A stretch of 61,719 nucleotides of DNA, from assembly GCA_003141855.1 (NCBI GenBank), contig PLNS01000025.1, positions 1 through 61,719 of the forward strand, in the 5' to 3' direction. Origin of the DNA: Candidatus Bathyarchaeota archaeon (GTDB taxonomy: Archaea > Thermoproteota > Bathyarchaeia > Bathyarchaeales > Bathycorpusculaceae). Positions 1 to 7,952 of the stretch are shown here, one piece after another. The notes beneath the pieces were generated by a model, which was not told where the DNA came from, did no database searches, and was given only the letters and a program-made list of their open reading frames with translations. A program made the position numbers and the translations under genes. Each line of letters begins with the position of its first letter. The stretch's first letter is position 1.

Positions 1-326
1 GCCCATCTCCGGGCTCCCGCTCTCACGGCCCGCACCGGTAAAAGGCTTGGTGAGCCATTACCTCACCAACAACCTGATCGGTCGCGGCCTCATCCTTGGG
101 CGGTACTAAAGAGCATAACTCTAGCACCTATTTGGCGAAGACTCATTCCAGAGTTCTTCACCTATCGAGAATTAGCCCCAGTTTCCCGGGGTTGTTCCGG
201 TCCCAAGGGCAGATTAGCCACGTGTTACTGAGCTGTGCGCTGCGCTCCCGTGTTGGCTGGAAGCGCTCAACTAGCATGTCTTAGTCCTATCCCGATAGCA
301 GTGGGGTCCGGCAGGATCAACCGGAG
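1..326 (-). rRNA. 16S ribosomal RNA, 5' portion (cut by window edge)
   Basis: On the minus strand the RNA begins ACTCCGGTTGATCCTGCCGG at 326, the typical archaeal small-subunit 5' end. It continues through conserved 5'-domain sequence and leaves the window at position 1, so about the first 326 nucleotides are present. No tRNA or 23S gene lies upstream in the window. The archaeal form of the 5' end is the firmest taxonomic evidence here. Confidence 0.97.
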
Positions 327-463
327 TTATGCACTCCGTTTAATTTCTGCGGATCTTACTATCTTGTTTTTTGTGTGGTACGTTCTGCACTTTTCGCATT
401 TTTGTGCCTAACTGGATTTGGAGGGAGAAACATTCTCCACAATTATACGTCAAAGCCCAATTC

Positions 464-593
464 AGACCTAACTGAGCAATTAGTCAGGTCTACATGTTTG
501 TCCCCGCAATTGGAGGCCAACTCCGTCATTCCTGCAAGGCGAAATCGCCGTTTCGGTAGGGGTTGAGCCGCCGCCATGTGAAAATTGCGGGGC
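464..593 (-). other. 16S precursor leader hairpins
   Basis: Between the proposed rRNA promoter and the 16S 5' end lies about 285 bases of leader. It holds an inverted repeat CCCCGCAATT (502-511) with AATTGCGGGG (583-592), enclosing GGCGA/TCGCC (538-549), and a near-palindromic AGACCT..AGGTCT hairpin (464-491). Archaeal pre-rRNA leaders fold into processing stems, so these are probably maturation structures. The 3' partner arm would lie outside the window. Confidence 0.5.
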
Positions 594-633
594 TAGCAAT
601 TATAGCTGAATTCTAACAGAAGCCTAGTCAACT

Positions 634-647
634 GATATAAACATTTC
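634..647 (-). promoter_or_regulatory. Candidate rRNA promoter (BRE + TATA box)
   Basis: Reading the minus strand, GAAATG is followed by TTTATATC, which fits an archaeal BRE plus TATA box. Initiation about 25 bases downstream would fall near 612, leaving a leader of about 285 bases before the 16S 5' end. A second weaker TATA-like stretch sits just upstream near 660. Confidence 0.5.
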
Positions 648-848
648 TTTTCCATTCACATAAACATTATTCCATGCGCTTGGAGGCATGAAGCTGTGGT
701 TGTGAGGTATTGGAAAAACAAATTGATAACTTTTAGTGATTTTTTGTAATTTTTAGGGGTTTTTTGGTTGCAGTTTATTGTTTTTCGCGGGTTACGCTTG
801 AAAATTTAAAAAGGGTGGGAAATTGTTTTTCGCTCATTTTTTGGTTGC

Positions 849-998
849 TTACCAGCGCTTGCTGCCGCCAGCATGAGCCTGCGAACAATGCCTATCATAC
901 TCTGCCCGCGTGCTGAAAGCCTTGTTGTCCGCTTCACACATGAATTTGCCGTCAGAAGTCATCTTGGGCTCCAGGGTTGAACGCATATTCTTAGACAA
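849..998 (-). CDS. Tiny C2H2-like zinc-finger protein (49 aa)
   Basis: The frame encodes about 49 residues ending in CSQAHAGGSKRW. The core MCEAD..FSTRAEYDRHCSQAH has the spacing of a C2H2 finger, but only one cysteine is in the first knuckle (the second position is Asp), so metal binding may be degenerate. I chose TTG at 998 because GGAGGTG lies 8 bases upstream; the next candidate is ATG at 986. It lies between the 16S gene and the repeat pair at 1141-1254. One-finger proteins are common in archaea and usually bind DNA or protein; no specific role can be assigned. Confidence 0.5.
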   Translation of the reverse strand: MSKNMRSTLEPKMTSDGKFMCEADNKAFSTRAEYDRHCSQAHAGGSKRW

Positions 999-1140
999 AA
1001 AACATTCACCTCCACACCTGCCGGAGAAAACAATGAAGAAAAGCTTTGATAACTCATAAGACTATGTGACTGTACCAACCCAACAAACCAAAATTTTTAA
1101 GCTTCCAACAAATTATTGACCACAAAAATCGTCAATACGG

Positions 1141-1191
1141 ACCTACCCCCTATAGGTTTCTGCAATGAGTTTCTATTAGGCTCCAAATATG
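1141..1191 (+). repeat. Dispersed 51-bp repeat, copy A
   Basis: This copy begins CCTACCCCCTATAGG and ends TCCAAATATG. Close relatives occur at 1203-1254, 38378-38428 (minus strand) and 40205-40252, with a partial copy at 45811-45836. The conserved block stops at an ATG, after which the copies diverge. The CTATAGG core could serve as a TATA-like element. It may be a mobilised promoter/start module or a small repetitive element. Confidence 0.7.
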
Positions 1192-1202
1192 TTCGTGAAT
1201 GC

Positions 1203-1254
1203 CCTACCCCTCTATAGGTTTACAGCATACATTGACTATTAGGCTCCAAATATG
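1203..1254 (+). repeat. Dispersed 51-bp repeat, copy B
   Basis: This is a tandem neighbour of copy A with a more divergent middle (TTTACAGCATACATTGAC) but the same ends, CCTACCCCTCTATAGG and TCCAAATATG. The ATG at its end opens a 25-codon frame rich in Lys, Pro and His that is probably not a gene. The rest of 1017-1499 holds no gene I can support. Confidence 0.65.
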
Positions 1255-1499
1255 CCCAAAAAAACAAAGCCTACACAAAGAAAACAACACCACCCAAACC
1301 AACCCTGCAACGACCCACCCTCTCCCTAAAAGCACCAAAAAACCAACATAGAAAACCCTAACCTCATACAACAAACCCCTGTCATGGGAGATGTAGGTTT
1401 GACCGTTAACCCTCTGGTTTTGATGGTTCGCGCCCCACAATAAACCGCAATAGAATATGTTTTTAGTTCAGTTAGTGCAACAGTTTATAACGTGATAGA

Positions 1500-1716
1500 A
1501 TGTCAAAGGATGTTCGCAAGACAGGGGTTATCAACCTTGTTGTGGGAATAGTCTTGCTTTTGCTTGGCATAGGTACAATGGTATCTATCAGCCCCTAGTA
1601 TTTCTGCTGTAAATCTTGCTGGTCCGCTTGATTTAGTTCTGCTTTTCATTTTTGTTGGTGGATATGAAATTGGCAAATATGCAGAAAGGCGTTACAATAG
1701 CCGTATGAAGCTTTAA
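1500..1716 (+). pseudogene. Small two-helix membrane protein split by a frameshift
   Basis: ATG at 1500 opens MSKDVRKTGVINLVVG, continues through a hydrophobic helix, and stops at TAG 1596-1598. Moving one base forward at the CCCC run (1592-1595) restores a continuous frame ISAVNLAGPLDLVLLFIF to TAA at 1714. The joined product would be about 71 residues with two membrane helices and a basic tail. One extra C explains the break. It could be a true pseudogene, a homopolymer sequencing error, or, less likely, programmed frameshifting. Family not recognised. Confidence 0.55.
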
Positions 1717-1804
1717 GGCATCGTTAATTTGTTAAGGGCATGTTCGATAACTTTCGCTGATTAGATTAGTTAATTAACCGAAACAAGCCCAAAAAAACCA
1801 GTTT

Positions 1805-1975
1805 ATGACTTTAGCTGAGGCTTCAAAGTTGACCCCCTACAGCAAGGAATACTTGGGCTTGCTTGCTAGAAGAGGCATGATAGGCGCGGCTAAGATTGGG
1901 AGAAACTGGCATATAACCCGAGAGGCGCTAGACCTATACCTCGCGAAGGCAAAGCTAAAAAAAGCCGCAAAATAA
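1805..1975 (+). CDS. Excisionase/MerR-type helix-turn-helix protein (56 aa)
   Basis: The 56-residue product starts MTLAEASKLTPYSKEYLGLL and continues ARRGMIGAAKIGRNWHITRE. This is the standard pattern of the excisionase-family HTH (HTH_17): Leu-x-Glu-Ala near the N-terminus, a recognition helix with Arg-Arg, Ile-Gly-Arg-x-Trp, and a short lysine-rich tail. Such proteins bind DNA as recombination directionality factors or small regulators. No integrase is visible nearby, so a regulator or a remnant of a mobile element is more likely. Confidence 0.7.
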   Translation: MTLAEASKLTPYSKEYLGLLARRGMIGAAKIGRNWHITREALDLYLAKAKLKKAAK

Positions 1976-2195
1976 ACAGGCGAAGAATTCCAACCATGTT
2001 GCAGTTAAGCTATGGTTGAAGTTTACGATGACTTAATGGGTTAATGGCTTATCTGTTGTCGTTGTAATCATGCAACCGCAACCCCTTAATACCCCTTCCT
2101 TGTTAACCAACCTTAGGCTTTTTAGCAAGTTAAACAGTCACGCTAGTTTTGCTTGCTTGATACAAAAAGGTGGGAAAATCGTGGAGGTGGATAAA

Positions 2196-2327
2196 TTGGA
2201 AAAGCTAAGTTGTTGGTTATGCAATACCGAATTTTCATCATCATTGGACCTTATGCTGCACACTATAGCGGAACATAAGCCAGGAAGCCTTCTGATTCGG
2301 TCTCCTAAAATTGAAAGAACAAATTAG
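2196..2327 (+). CDS. Single C2H2 zinc-finger protein (43 aa)
   Basis: The segment SCWLCNTEFSSSLDLMLHTI followed by AEH has C-x2-C and H-x4-H ligands at finger spacing. I chose TTG at 2196 because GGAGGTG ends 6 bases upstream; GTG at 2181 is an in-frame alternative behind AAGGTGG. It resembles the other small finger genes in this region (849-998 and 2438-2590). A nucleic-acid-binding or protein-interaction role is likely, but no target can be named. Confidence 0.6.
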   Translation: MEKLSCWLCNTEFSSSLDLMLHTIAEHKPGSLLIRSPKIERTN

Positions 2328-2437
2328 GCGAAGTAATTTACCGCTTTGTGGCTCCACACACTTGTGGTTGCTTGACCATACACACATATCCTTTTATTTT
2401 TTACCATGCCCTATGTAAATCAGTAAAGCAATCATAG

Positions 2438-2590
2438 GTGATTAATTTTCAAAAGCACGCTGTAAAGGTTTACTGTCCTAACTGCGGAAAGAAGCAAGAT
2501 ACACCCGACAAGAAAATAGAAAACGCTTACTTCTGCCTAGCCGCTTACACATGCCCCGGATGCGGCAACCAATTCAAGGCATCCTGCTAA
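2438..2590 (+). CDS. Four-cysteine zinc-ribbon protein (50 aa)
   Basis: The frame contains YCPNCGKK near the start and YTCPGCGNQF near the end, two CPxC knuckles about 25 residues apart, as in a zinc ribbon. GTG at 2438 is the first possible start because an in-frame TAG lies directly before it; no clear ribosome binding site is visible. Its end overlaps by 4 bases the end of the convergent gene on the minus strand. Small archaeal ribbons of this type are usually of unknown role. Confidence 0.5.
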   Translation: MINFQKHAVKVYCPNCGKKQDTPDKKIENAYFCLAAYTCPGCGNQFKASC

Positions 2591-2835
2591 ATTATTTTAG
2601 GCTCATAAACTATCACTTCACCGTTCTCTTCTTTCACTTCTAATCGATATTTTTTAGCAATAGTCGTTATTTGCTGATTGGTCAGAGCATCAGTCGGCAT
2701 CATTATGCGTATTTGATAGTTTTGGGCTATCGGGTCATTTTTTTCTGACACCTTTAAGTTAATGGCGTTATACCCCACGCTTTCAGATAAATTCACAATT
2801 TCCTTATAGATATTTACCGCTTCTGCTCTATTCAA
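2587..2835 (-). CDS. Hypothetical protein (82 aa)
   Basis: The product runs from MNRAEAVNIYKEIVNLSESV to EENGEVIVYEPKII. Charged helices and a terminal strand-like segment give it a compact alpha/beta character with no membrane segment. The start is TTG at 2835 with only a weak ribosome binding site. It does not match a family I recognise. The hydrophilic composition and its place among small genes make it a plausible real gene. Confidence 0.55.
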   Translation of the reverse strand: MNRAEAVNIYKEIVNLSESVGYNAINLKVSEKNDPIAQNYQIRIMMPTDALTNQQITTIAKKYRLEVKEENGEVIVYEPKII

Positions 2836-2984
2836 AAGAAGACCCTAATTAGGAATAGTTTGGCAGACAATTAAACTTTTTGTGACGCCATTAATATGCC
2901 AAAATCTTTTTAGTAACTCAGCGGTTGTTGCTTCAATCTGTGACAACATTGTTTTATATCATTTAGAAGCGTAACGTGCGTAAG

Positions 2985-3110
2985 AAGCAATTAACTAAGA
3001 GCCCAATGTTGGGCGGGTCTGGCGGCTAACATAGGAAAAGGCGTCTGCTGCTGTTTTTGCGCCTCATCAATGTTAGCCCACGGCTAAATCCGCTTAACAA
3101 CCATTTTTTG
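2985..3110 (+). ncRNA. Candidate structured RNA with own TATA box
   Basis: TTTTATATC at 2952-2960 is a good TATA box, placing a start near 2985 in a 560-base gap with no gene. Downstream come hairpin GCCCA-ATGT-TGGGC (3001-3014) and a larger stem. The larger stem has outer GCGGG (3013-3017) with TCCGC (3089-3093), inner GGCTAACAT (3024-3032) with ATGTTAGCC (3070-3078), and apical AGGCG (3039-3043) with CGCCT (3060-3064). A T6 run follows at 3104-3109. A nested helix, a promoter and a T-run together suggest a small RNA gene. No known RNA family is recognised. Confidence 0.5.
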
Positions 3111-3396
3111 CCCCTTAATTTTCAAGAACTGTTGTTGTGCAGGTACAGTCACATCATTATTTATTGTTCAAAAGCACTATTGTCAAATCAAGGAAAAGGT
3201 TAAGCTTAAATGCAGGCGAAGTGTTTCCCCTCTCTCTTCCTGAATTCGCTTGCGTTTAAGTTAACCCTTTCTCTCAAACCCGCAACAAATTTTATTGGTT
3301 CCATCAAATAAAAACTTGGTGGCGACGGCTTTTTCGCTTGATTTACTGCCGTTTTAGCGATAACTGCAACAAATCTGCTTTTTTATGAGCGCACAC

Positions 3397-3648
3397 CTAT
3401 TCTATTATTTCTGCTTCTGCTGTTGTGCCGCCTATCCGATTAATCTTTATTTTTACGTGGTCTTTGGGTTTGGCGTTGGCAACGTGTATTACTAAACCTT
3501 GTACTCTAGCTATGCCTTCGCCTTTGGGGCTCAATTCCACGATATCTACTTCTAATTCTTCACCTAACTCGACTGGGCAACGTTTAAAACCCTTAGCATG
3601 ACCCTGTCTTCCCTCATAACTGCCGCCTTGTCTTTTGGAATAACCCAT
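3397..3648 (-). CDS. Small TRAM-domain RNA-binding protein
   Basis: The 83-residue protein has a basic N-terminus (MGYSKRQGGSYEGRQ) followed by a complete TRAM domain: VDIVELSPKGEGIARVQGLV, then VIHVANAKPKDHVKIKINRI. Single-TRAM proteins of this size are an archaeal family; members act as RNA chaperones, sometimes cold-induced, analogous to bacterial CspA. The ATG start is clear and AGGAGC lies upstream. It stands alone between intergenic regions, consistent with independent expression. Confidence 0.88.
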   Translation of the reverse strand: MGYSKRQGGSYEGRQGHAKGFKRCPVELGEELEVDIVELSPKGEGIARVQGLVIHVANAKPKDHVKIKINRIGGTTAEAEIIE

Positions 3649-3730
3649 AAAACAACCAAGCTCCTGTTTCTACAAAAATATCCACTTAATAACAATAAAC
3701 TTCTGACGCTTAAGCATTTTCACTAAAAAG

Positions 3731-4756
3731 TTAGATGGTAACTCGAAATGCCCAATGCATATACGCGCTAATATCTCCTGAAAGCACCAAAGAAGGCTCC
3801 ACATAACAATGAAGACTGCACTTTTGGCAGTTTTCTATTTTTTTCCAGTCAAAATCAGAAACAGCACCTTTAATGCCACCCTCAAAAACAGAAACACTGC
3901 TCGCATAATCATTATGGACATAGCAAGGCAAAACTACGTTCCCGTGAGGGTCAATGTTAATCATCGACCAGGGTTTGCATTGCCAGTTTTTCTCTTTAGC
4001 CATCACTTTGAAGTAACCGATCGAATTAACAACGGGGTAACCTTCCCGCTTCATTTCCATAAGCCTATGGGCTATTTTCGGTATTTTGCCAGCAGCAGGT
4101 GAAGACGCGTTGGCGTTGCAGTACTCGTGAGCTACAGCTACGGATATTTTCGTGCCCAACTCCTTTGCCAACTCCACCATGCTTTCTACTTCATCAATGT
4201 TCTCAGCCATCACCGTAGTGTTGATGGTTACGGCAACTTTTTCTTTCGCAGCACTTATGCCCTGTACAGCTTTTCTAAAGCTTCCGCCCACTCCTCGGAT
4301 AGCATCGTGAGTTTCCTCAAGTCCATCTAAGGAAACATAAACGACACCGTTAATGTATGGGGCTAACTCGTCTATTCTGGATTCAAGCAGCGTACCGTTA
4401 GTTATGAGGCTGGTATGCAAAGGCAGAGACCTGGAAAAAGCAAGAATCTCAACCAAATCAGTCCTAAGCAAAGGTTCCCCGCCTTCAAAGGCGACTCCGC
4501 AGGCACCCGAATTGTAAACCTGTTTTAGAATCGCTTTCTCCTGCGCTAAACTCGAATCTGGGCTGGGTCTTTTCCAAAAGGGGCACATTTTGCATCGGAG
4601 ATTGCAATTATAAGTCAACTTGTGCCCGCAAAAGATTGGAACCCTAACTCCACACAAATTTGAGATCAACCCATTATAAATCCTAAACCCCATCCGCAAG
4701 TTTTCCGAGAAATGTGACGAATTTTTTTCTAAAGAGTTATTGGAAACCTGTTTCAT
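3731..4756 (-). CDS. Radical SAM protein with SPASM-like C-terminus
   Basis: The 341-residue protein carries CNLRCKMC, the CxxxCxxC motif that binds the 4Fe-4S cluster and S-adenosylmethionine, and the glycine-rich segment FEGGEPLL. The C-terminal part has further cysteines (WQCKPW, LPCY, ENCQKCSLHC) typical of SPASM or Twitch domains that hold auxiliary clusters. Such enzymes modify peptides, cofactors or lipids; some relatives act in hopanoid or heme chemistry. No substrate peptide or partner gene is visible nearby, so the reaction is unknown. Confidence 0.85.
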   Translation of the reverse strand: MKQVSNNSLEKNSSHFSENLRMGFRIYNGLISNLCGVRVPIFCGHKLTYNCNLRCKMCPFWKRPSPDSSLAQEKAILKQVYNSGACGVAFEGGEPLLRTDLVEILAFSRSLPLHTSLITNGTLLESRIDELAPYINGVVYVSLDGLEETHDAIRGVGGSFRKAVQGISAAKEKVAVTINTTVMAENIDEVESMVELAKELGTKISVAVAHEYCNANASSPAAGKIPKIAHRLMEMKREGYPVVNSIGYFKVMAKEKNWQCKPWSMINIDPHGNVVLPCYVHNDYASSVSVFEGGIKGAVSDFDWKKIENCQKCSLHCYVEPSLVLSGDISAYMHWAFRVTI

Positions 4757-4909
4757 CCTTTAATGACCCGCTAAAGTATTGAAATCATAAAACGAGTATA
4801 GTTTTTTAGTAAAATTACTCTTGCGCTTCCTTTAAACCTAACGCTCTCTTGCATCTGATAAGCCTGCTATTTACCACTTAATGTCCTCTAAACAATTAGA
4901 TATTTTAGT

Positions 4910-5236
4910 TTACGAGAATATGAAGCCGATGATTAAACCTACGATGAATCCAACGCCTAGCGGCAGCATGCCAATGAGAAGTGTCCCGTATTGAACTGCT
5001 ATTGGACCATATTTATCTGACAGGTCTTTCAACGCGCCCAGACTCAGACCGAAAAAGCCCAAGTAGCTAACAATAACGAGTATAACCGCAGCAATAATAG
5101 CAATCTTCAAAAATTTATGGACCAAATAACCCACGATCAAACCAACTACGAACGGAAGAATCATGACAACTATTGTCGGCAAACCACCTATGCTTCCAGA
5201 AGTAATGAACCGAATTACATCATCTATCGCGCCCAA
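4910..5236 (-). CDS. FUN14-like small membrane protein
   Basis: About 108 residues with three hydrophobic helices. The pattern LPFVVGLIVGYLVHKFLKIA then ILVIVSYLGFFGL resembles the archaeal/bacterial FUN14 family (glycine-rich helix followed by Lys-Phe-Leu-Lys and a second helix). The reading frame is open upstream to GTG 5305, but that part overlaps a 42-bp repeat shared with another gene's leader. I therefore prefer TTG 5236, with TTG 5245 and GTG 5251 as alternatives. Function unknown; likely an integral membrane protein. Confidence 0.6.
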   Translation of the reverse strand: MGAIDDVIRFITSGSIGGLPTIVVMILPFVVGLIVGYLVHKFLKIAIIAAVILVIVSYLGFFGLSLGALKDLSDKYGPIAVQYGTLLIGMLPLGVGFIVGLIIGFIFS

Positions 5237-5276
5237 ACTCCTCAACTCCACAGTTAAGCCATAAGAGTACAAATAA

Positions 5277-5318
5277 CTATTAAACCTGTGTAGCTGTAGC
5301 CCCACAGCAACAAAGCGG
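5277..5318 (-). repeat. 42-bp leader repeat, copy 1
   Basis: This segment matches 9971-10012 at 39 of 42 positions. Read on the minus strand it begins CCGCTTTGTTGCTGTGGGG, contains the small hairpin GCTGT..ACAGC, and ends GGTTTAATAG. Both copies lie 40-80 bases upstream of a minus-strand gene for a small membrane protein. That position suggests a shared promoter or 5' untranslated element. Confidence 0.7.
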
Positions 5319-5578
5319 CTGCTATATTCAAAGACGCTGTCGGATTAGGGAATACTGTTCCAGTTAACGACCACCTTATCGGGCCCTTGCAAAAAAAGGA
5401 AGCTATTTGTCTCTTTGAAGGGACCCTTTCTCTTTGTTAGGTTAAACATAAAACCTCACACGTCCCAACACAAAATAACACTAATCGAATATGTGTTTCC
5501 GAATTTTGTTGTTCCATGCGTGAACAGCTGATAAGTTTTAAATAGCAACTGCATGATGCAATAGTTGAGGAGAATCTT

Positions 5579-5773
5579 ATGACCCGAGAAGTTGAAAAGG
5601 GGCTGGGAAAAATCGGTGTTACATTGTCCAAACCAATAATGGCGTTGATAGCAATAGTCTTCGGCATACTTGTCATAGCCTTCAAAGATTTGCTTCCATG
5701 GATTGTTGGGCTATACTTCATAATACAAGGTCTACTGTTCTTCATAGAATACTTCGAACTAAGAAGACGATAG
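5579..5773 (+). CDS. Small two-helix membrane protein (64 aa)
   Basis: The product starts MTREVEKGLGKIGVTLSKPI, has one helix ALIAIVFGILVIAF, a short loop DLLPW, and a second helix ending in an arginine-rich tail. GAGGAG precedes the ATG at good distance. The topology resembles the many short archaeal membrane proteins with a glycine-rich first helix. No function can be given. The following 450 bases (5774-6223) hold no gene I can support. Confidence 0.65.
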   Translation: MTREVEKGLGKIGVTLSKPIMALIAIVFGILVIAFKDLLPWIVGLYFIIQGLLFFIEYFELRRR

Positions 5774-6223
5774 CAAGGAGAACTACCAACTTCTACTCTT
5801 TTTTTTCTTCTGCCTCAAAAGCCAAGTCGGACTTGAATAAACTGAAGATTCTTAGGCGCCACGGCAATAGCTGTACAGATCAAAATAGTTGCCCATAGTC
5901 AGACTTGGATCGAAGACTACTAACGGTTGAGAAACTGGAGTGGTCCCTAAGACATGGGAAACCTTCAGAGCGTCAGGCGGCGAAAACGTTGACTGAAACA
6001 TGCAACACAAGCAACATGGGACTTAGCACAGGGATCTCGGAAATCTTGATGAGTCTTTTTGGCGATTTGTCTATCGCCTATCTTTAGGTAAAGAACTGAT
6101 AGTGAGCTTACCTTTCTTCTTTCTCTCACTATCATAACCTTTGAGAACCGAACAAACAGAGAGACTTCTAAACGGCAAAATTAGAATAAAAAAGAAAAGA
6201 AGTTTAAGTTAGTTCATGGCTTT

Positions 6224-7222
6224 TTAGATGGCTTTTTGTTTAACTACCTTAACCAAGATAAACGAGCATGTAGCAATCGCCAAGGTCAGCAACAGAATAG
6301 GCAAAGTTAATTCAGGAATTGTTGGGGTTGGTGTTGGACCTGAAGTTGATGTTGGTTTCGGTGTGGATGTTGATGTTGGAGTCGGTGTTGGAGTTGGAGT
6401 TGTTGATGTTGGAGTCGGTGTTGGAGTTGGAGTTGACGTAGGTGGTGTTGAAATTGGTGATACGATGGTATTAGACTGTAAAGTAACTGCAGTTTGTGCC
6501 AATGCTCTACCATTCAACGTTGCACCAGTAGTTAGTGCAATTGCTGTTTTGTCAAGAATAATTCCATTAAAGGCAGAGTGTGTTCCAAGTGTCGTTTGTC
6601 CAGCGACCACCCAGAAGATGTTACTTGCCTGTGCGCCGCCACTCAAGATAACTTGTACGTTAGAACTAACAGTGAGAGTTCCTGCTATCTGGAATACCCA
6701 TTCATCACTTGAACTTCCTGAGAGAGTGACAGCTGATGGTATTAACACATTGGTACTCCACTTGTAAATGCCAGCAGTTATAGTTAATCCACCGATGTTT
6801 CCTGCACCTAATGCAGTGACGGGAGCAGGAGTGGTTAGTCCAGCCAGAGTAGTATATGCTGTTTGCATATCGCTTATAGCTGTAGTCATCATAGTTGGAG
6901 TAGGTGTTGCATAGTTAGCTGCGTATACCTTTCCAATCACCAGAGAGGATGTTGAGAATGTGTTTGACGTATCCGCTATCAACCCGAAGCCTGTTATGTA
7001 TGTAGCGGCAGCTGGACTTACTCCAATATTTCCAGTGATTGAAGTAGTTCCAGTGGTTGAGATTCCTGTTTTTGTTAAAATAGCAAAATTTCCTGCTGTA
7101 CCAAGAACGTTAGCTGGTACTGTGTTTGCTGATACATTAGAGATCTGTATGATACCTAATAATGCTATGAAACAGAAGAGAGTAAAAATTACGCTTAATC
7201 GAGTCATATTCTTTTTCTTCAT
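6224..7222 (-). CDS. Secreted ice-binding-like (DUF3494) surface protein
   Basis: The 332-residue product has an N-terminal signal helix, then a DUF3494-type domain rich in Thr, Ser and Gly: LGTAGNFAILTKTGISTTG, SITGNIGVSP, GIYKWS, and FNGIILDKTAIALTTGATLN. DUF3494 folds as a beta-solenoid and includes bacterial and fungal ice-binding proteins; many members in non-cold organisms are adhesins. A long Pro-Thr repeat linker (about residues 258-300) leads to IPELTLPILLLTLAIA and a basic end. That layout resembles PEF-CTERM-like archaeosortase sorting signals. It is probably cell-surface anchored; ice binding itself is not implied. Confidence 0.8.
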   Translation of the reverse strand: MKKKNMTRLSVIFTLFCFIALLGIIQISNVSANTVPANVLGTAGNFAILTKTGISTTGTTSITGNIGVSPAAATYITGFGLIADTSNTFSTSSLVIGKVYAANYATPTPTMMTTAISDMQTAYTTLAGLTTPAPVTALGAGNIGGLTITAGIYKWSTNVLIPSAVTLSGSSSDEWVFQIAGTLTVSSNVQVILSGGAQASNIFWVVAGQTTLGTHSAFNGIILDKTAIALTTGATLNGRALAQTAVTLQSNTIVSPISTPPTSTPTPTPTPTSTTPTPTPTPTSTSTPKPTSTSGPTPTPTIPELTLPILLLTLAIATCSFILVKVVKQKAI

Positions 7223-7306
7223 TCAAATCACCACCTTATACTTTGCTGTTTAACCAATCTATTATTTTTCTAATTTGTACTAAACGTAACAAAAAAGGAG
7301 TGTAGT

Positions 7307-7465
7307 TTATTTCCATAGCTTTTTGCCGGTCAACAACCAAACAACTACAAAGATTACGGCAATCGCAAGCAGTATATGTATCAACGCGCCTACGCCTGGC
7401 AAAGCAAAGAACCCAATCGCCCAAAGTATCACAATGATAATAGCAATCGTCAACCACGTATTCAT
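7307..7465 (-). CDS. Lmo0937-like small membrane protein (52 aa)
   Basis: ATG at 7465 follows GAGGAG at good spacing and opens MNTWLTIAIIIVILWAIGFF, then ALPGVGALIHILLAIAVIFV and a basic tail. Two helices separated by a Gly-rich turn with Ile-His-Ile-Leu-Leu match the widespread lmo0937/DUF5670 family of about 50-residue membrane proteins. It lies directly downstream of the PRC-barrel gene (14-base gap), suggesting co-transcription. The role is unknown, though the family is often stress-associated. Confidence 0.75.
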   Translation of the reverse strand: MNTWLTIAIIIVILWAIGFFALPGVGALIHILLAIAVIFVVVWLLTGKKLWK

Positions 7466-7479
7466 AGCAAACTCCTCAA

Positions 7480-7770
7480 CTAAGTTTTAACTACTGGTCT
7501 TAGGTACATGTGAAGTTGATCTTTTGAAACTTTTAAGTGCAATCCATTGTCTGTCCAGCGGGCAACCCCTTTCTCTAGGGATGAAACGGCCAACATGTTT
7601 CGTACTCCGCCTTTATTTGCGCCAAGCACTGATTCAGCTATTTCCTTTTTCAATTCGATTTCAAGATGGGTTATTTTCCACTCGTCCGGATCTACTTCTA
7701 TACCTTTGACTGCGCCGATTTTCTCGTCTAATGCAAAAACACTTCTATTTATAAATTCTTTAGTTCTCAT
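7480..7770 (-). CDS. PRC-barrel domain protein
   Basis: The 96-residue protein starts MRTKEFINRSVFALDEKIGA, followed by VKGIEVDPDEWKITHLEIEL, the beta-rich pattern of PRC-barrels (N-terminal strand, Gly-x-Val/Ile-x-Gly turn). A clear GGAGGG ribosome binding site precedes ATG 7770. Archaeal stand-alone PRC-barrel proteins have been linked to RNA metabolism and, more recently, to cell division (CdpB family). With no division gene nearby I leave the role open. It probably forms an operon with the small membrane protein downstream. Confidence 0.8.
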   Translation of the reverse strand: MRTKEFINRSVFALDEKIGAVKGIEVDPDEWKITHLEIELKKEIAESVLGANKGGVRNMLAVSSLEKGVARWTDNGLHLKVSKDQLHMYLRPVVKT

Positions 7771-7952
7771 ACTTATCTATCCCTCCTATCTACGCCCATG
7801 ATTTGAGCTACCATATAAGCGGTCATTGACTGAGTTAAACACGTGTGAATGTGAGCCCACACCGACAAGTTGGCGGTTGCTCCTGAGCTAATCGGCAAAA
7901 CTGCCAGAAAGAATTTGGAACTTGAAACCACGAGAAAAACGTGATCCTCAGG

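Noticed and set aside
1204-1440. 78-codon minus-strand frame rich in Trp, Val and Leu
   Set aside because: It runs through repeat copy B and low-complexity A/C-rich sequence, with no ribosome binding site.
5905-6087. 60-codon plus-strand frame beginning MDRRLLTVEKLEW
   Set aside because: No ribosome binding site, unusual composition, and no recognisable domain; kept only as a doubtful possibility.
6301-6513. Thr-Pro repeat region considered as a tandem DNA repeat or CRISPR-like array
   Set aside because: The repetition is explained by the Pro-Thr linker of the DUF3494 protein. No CRISPR array is visible anywhere in the window.
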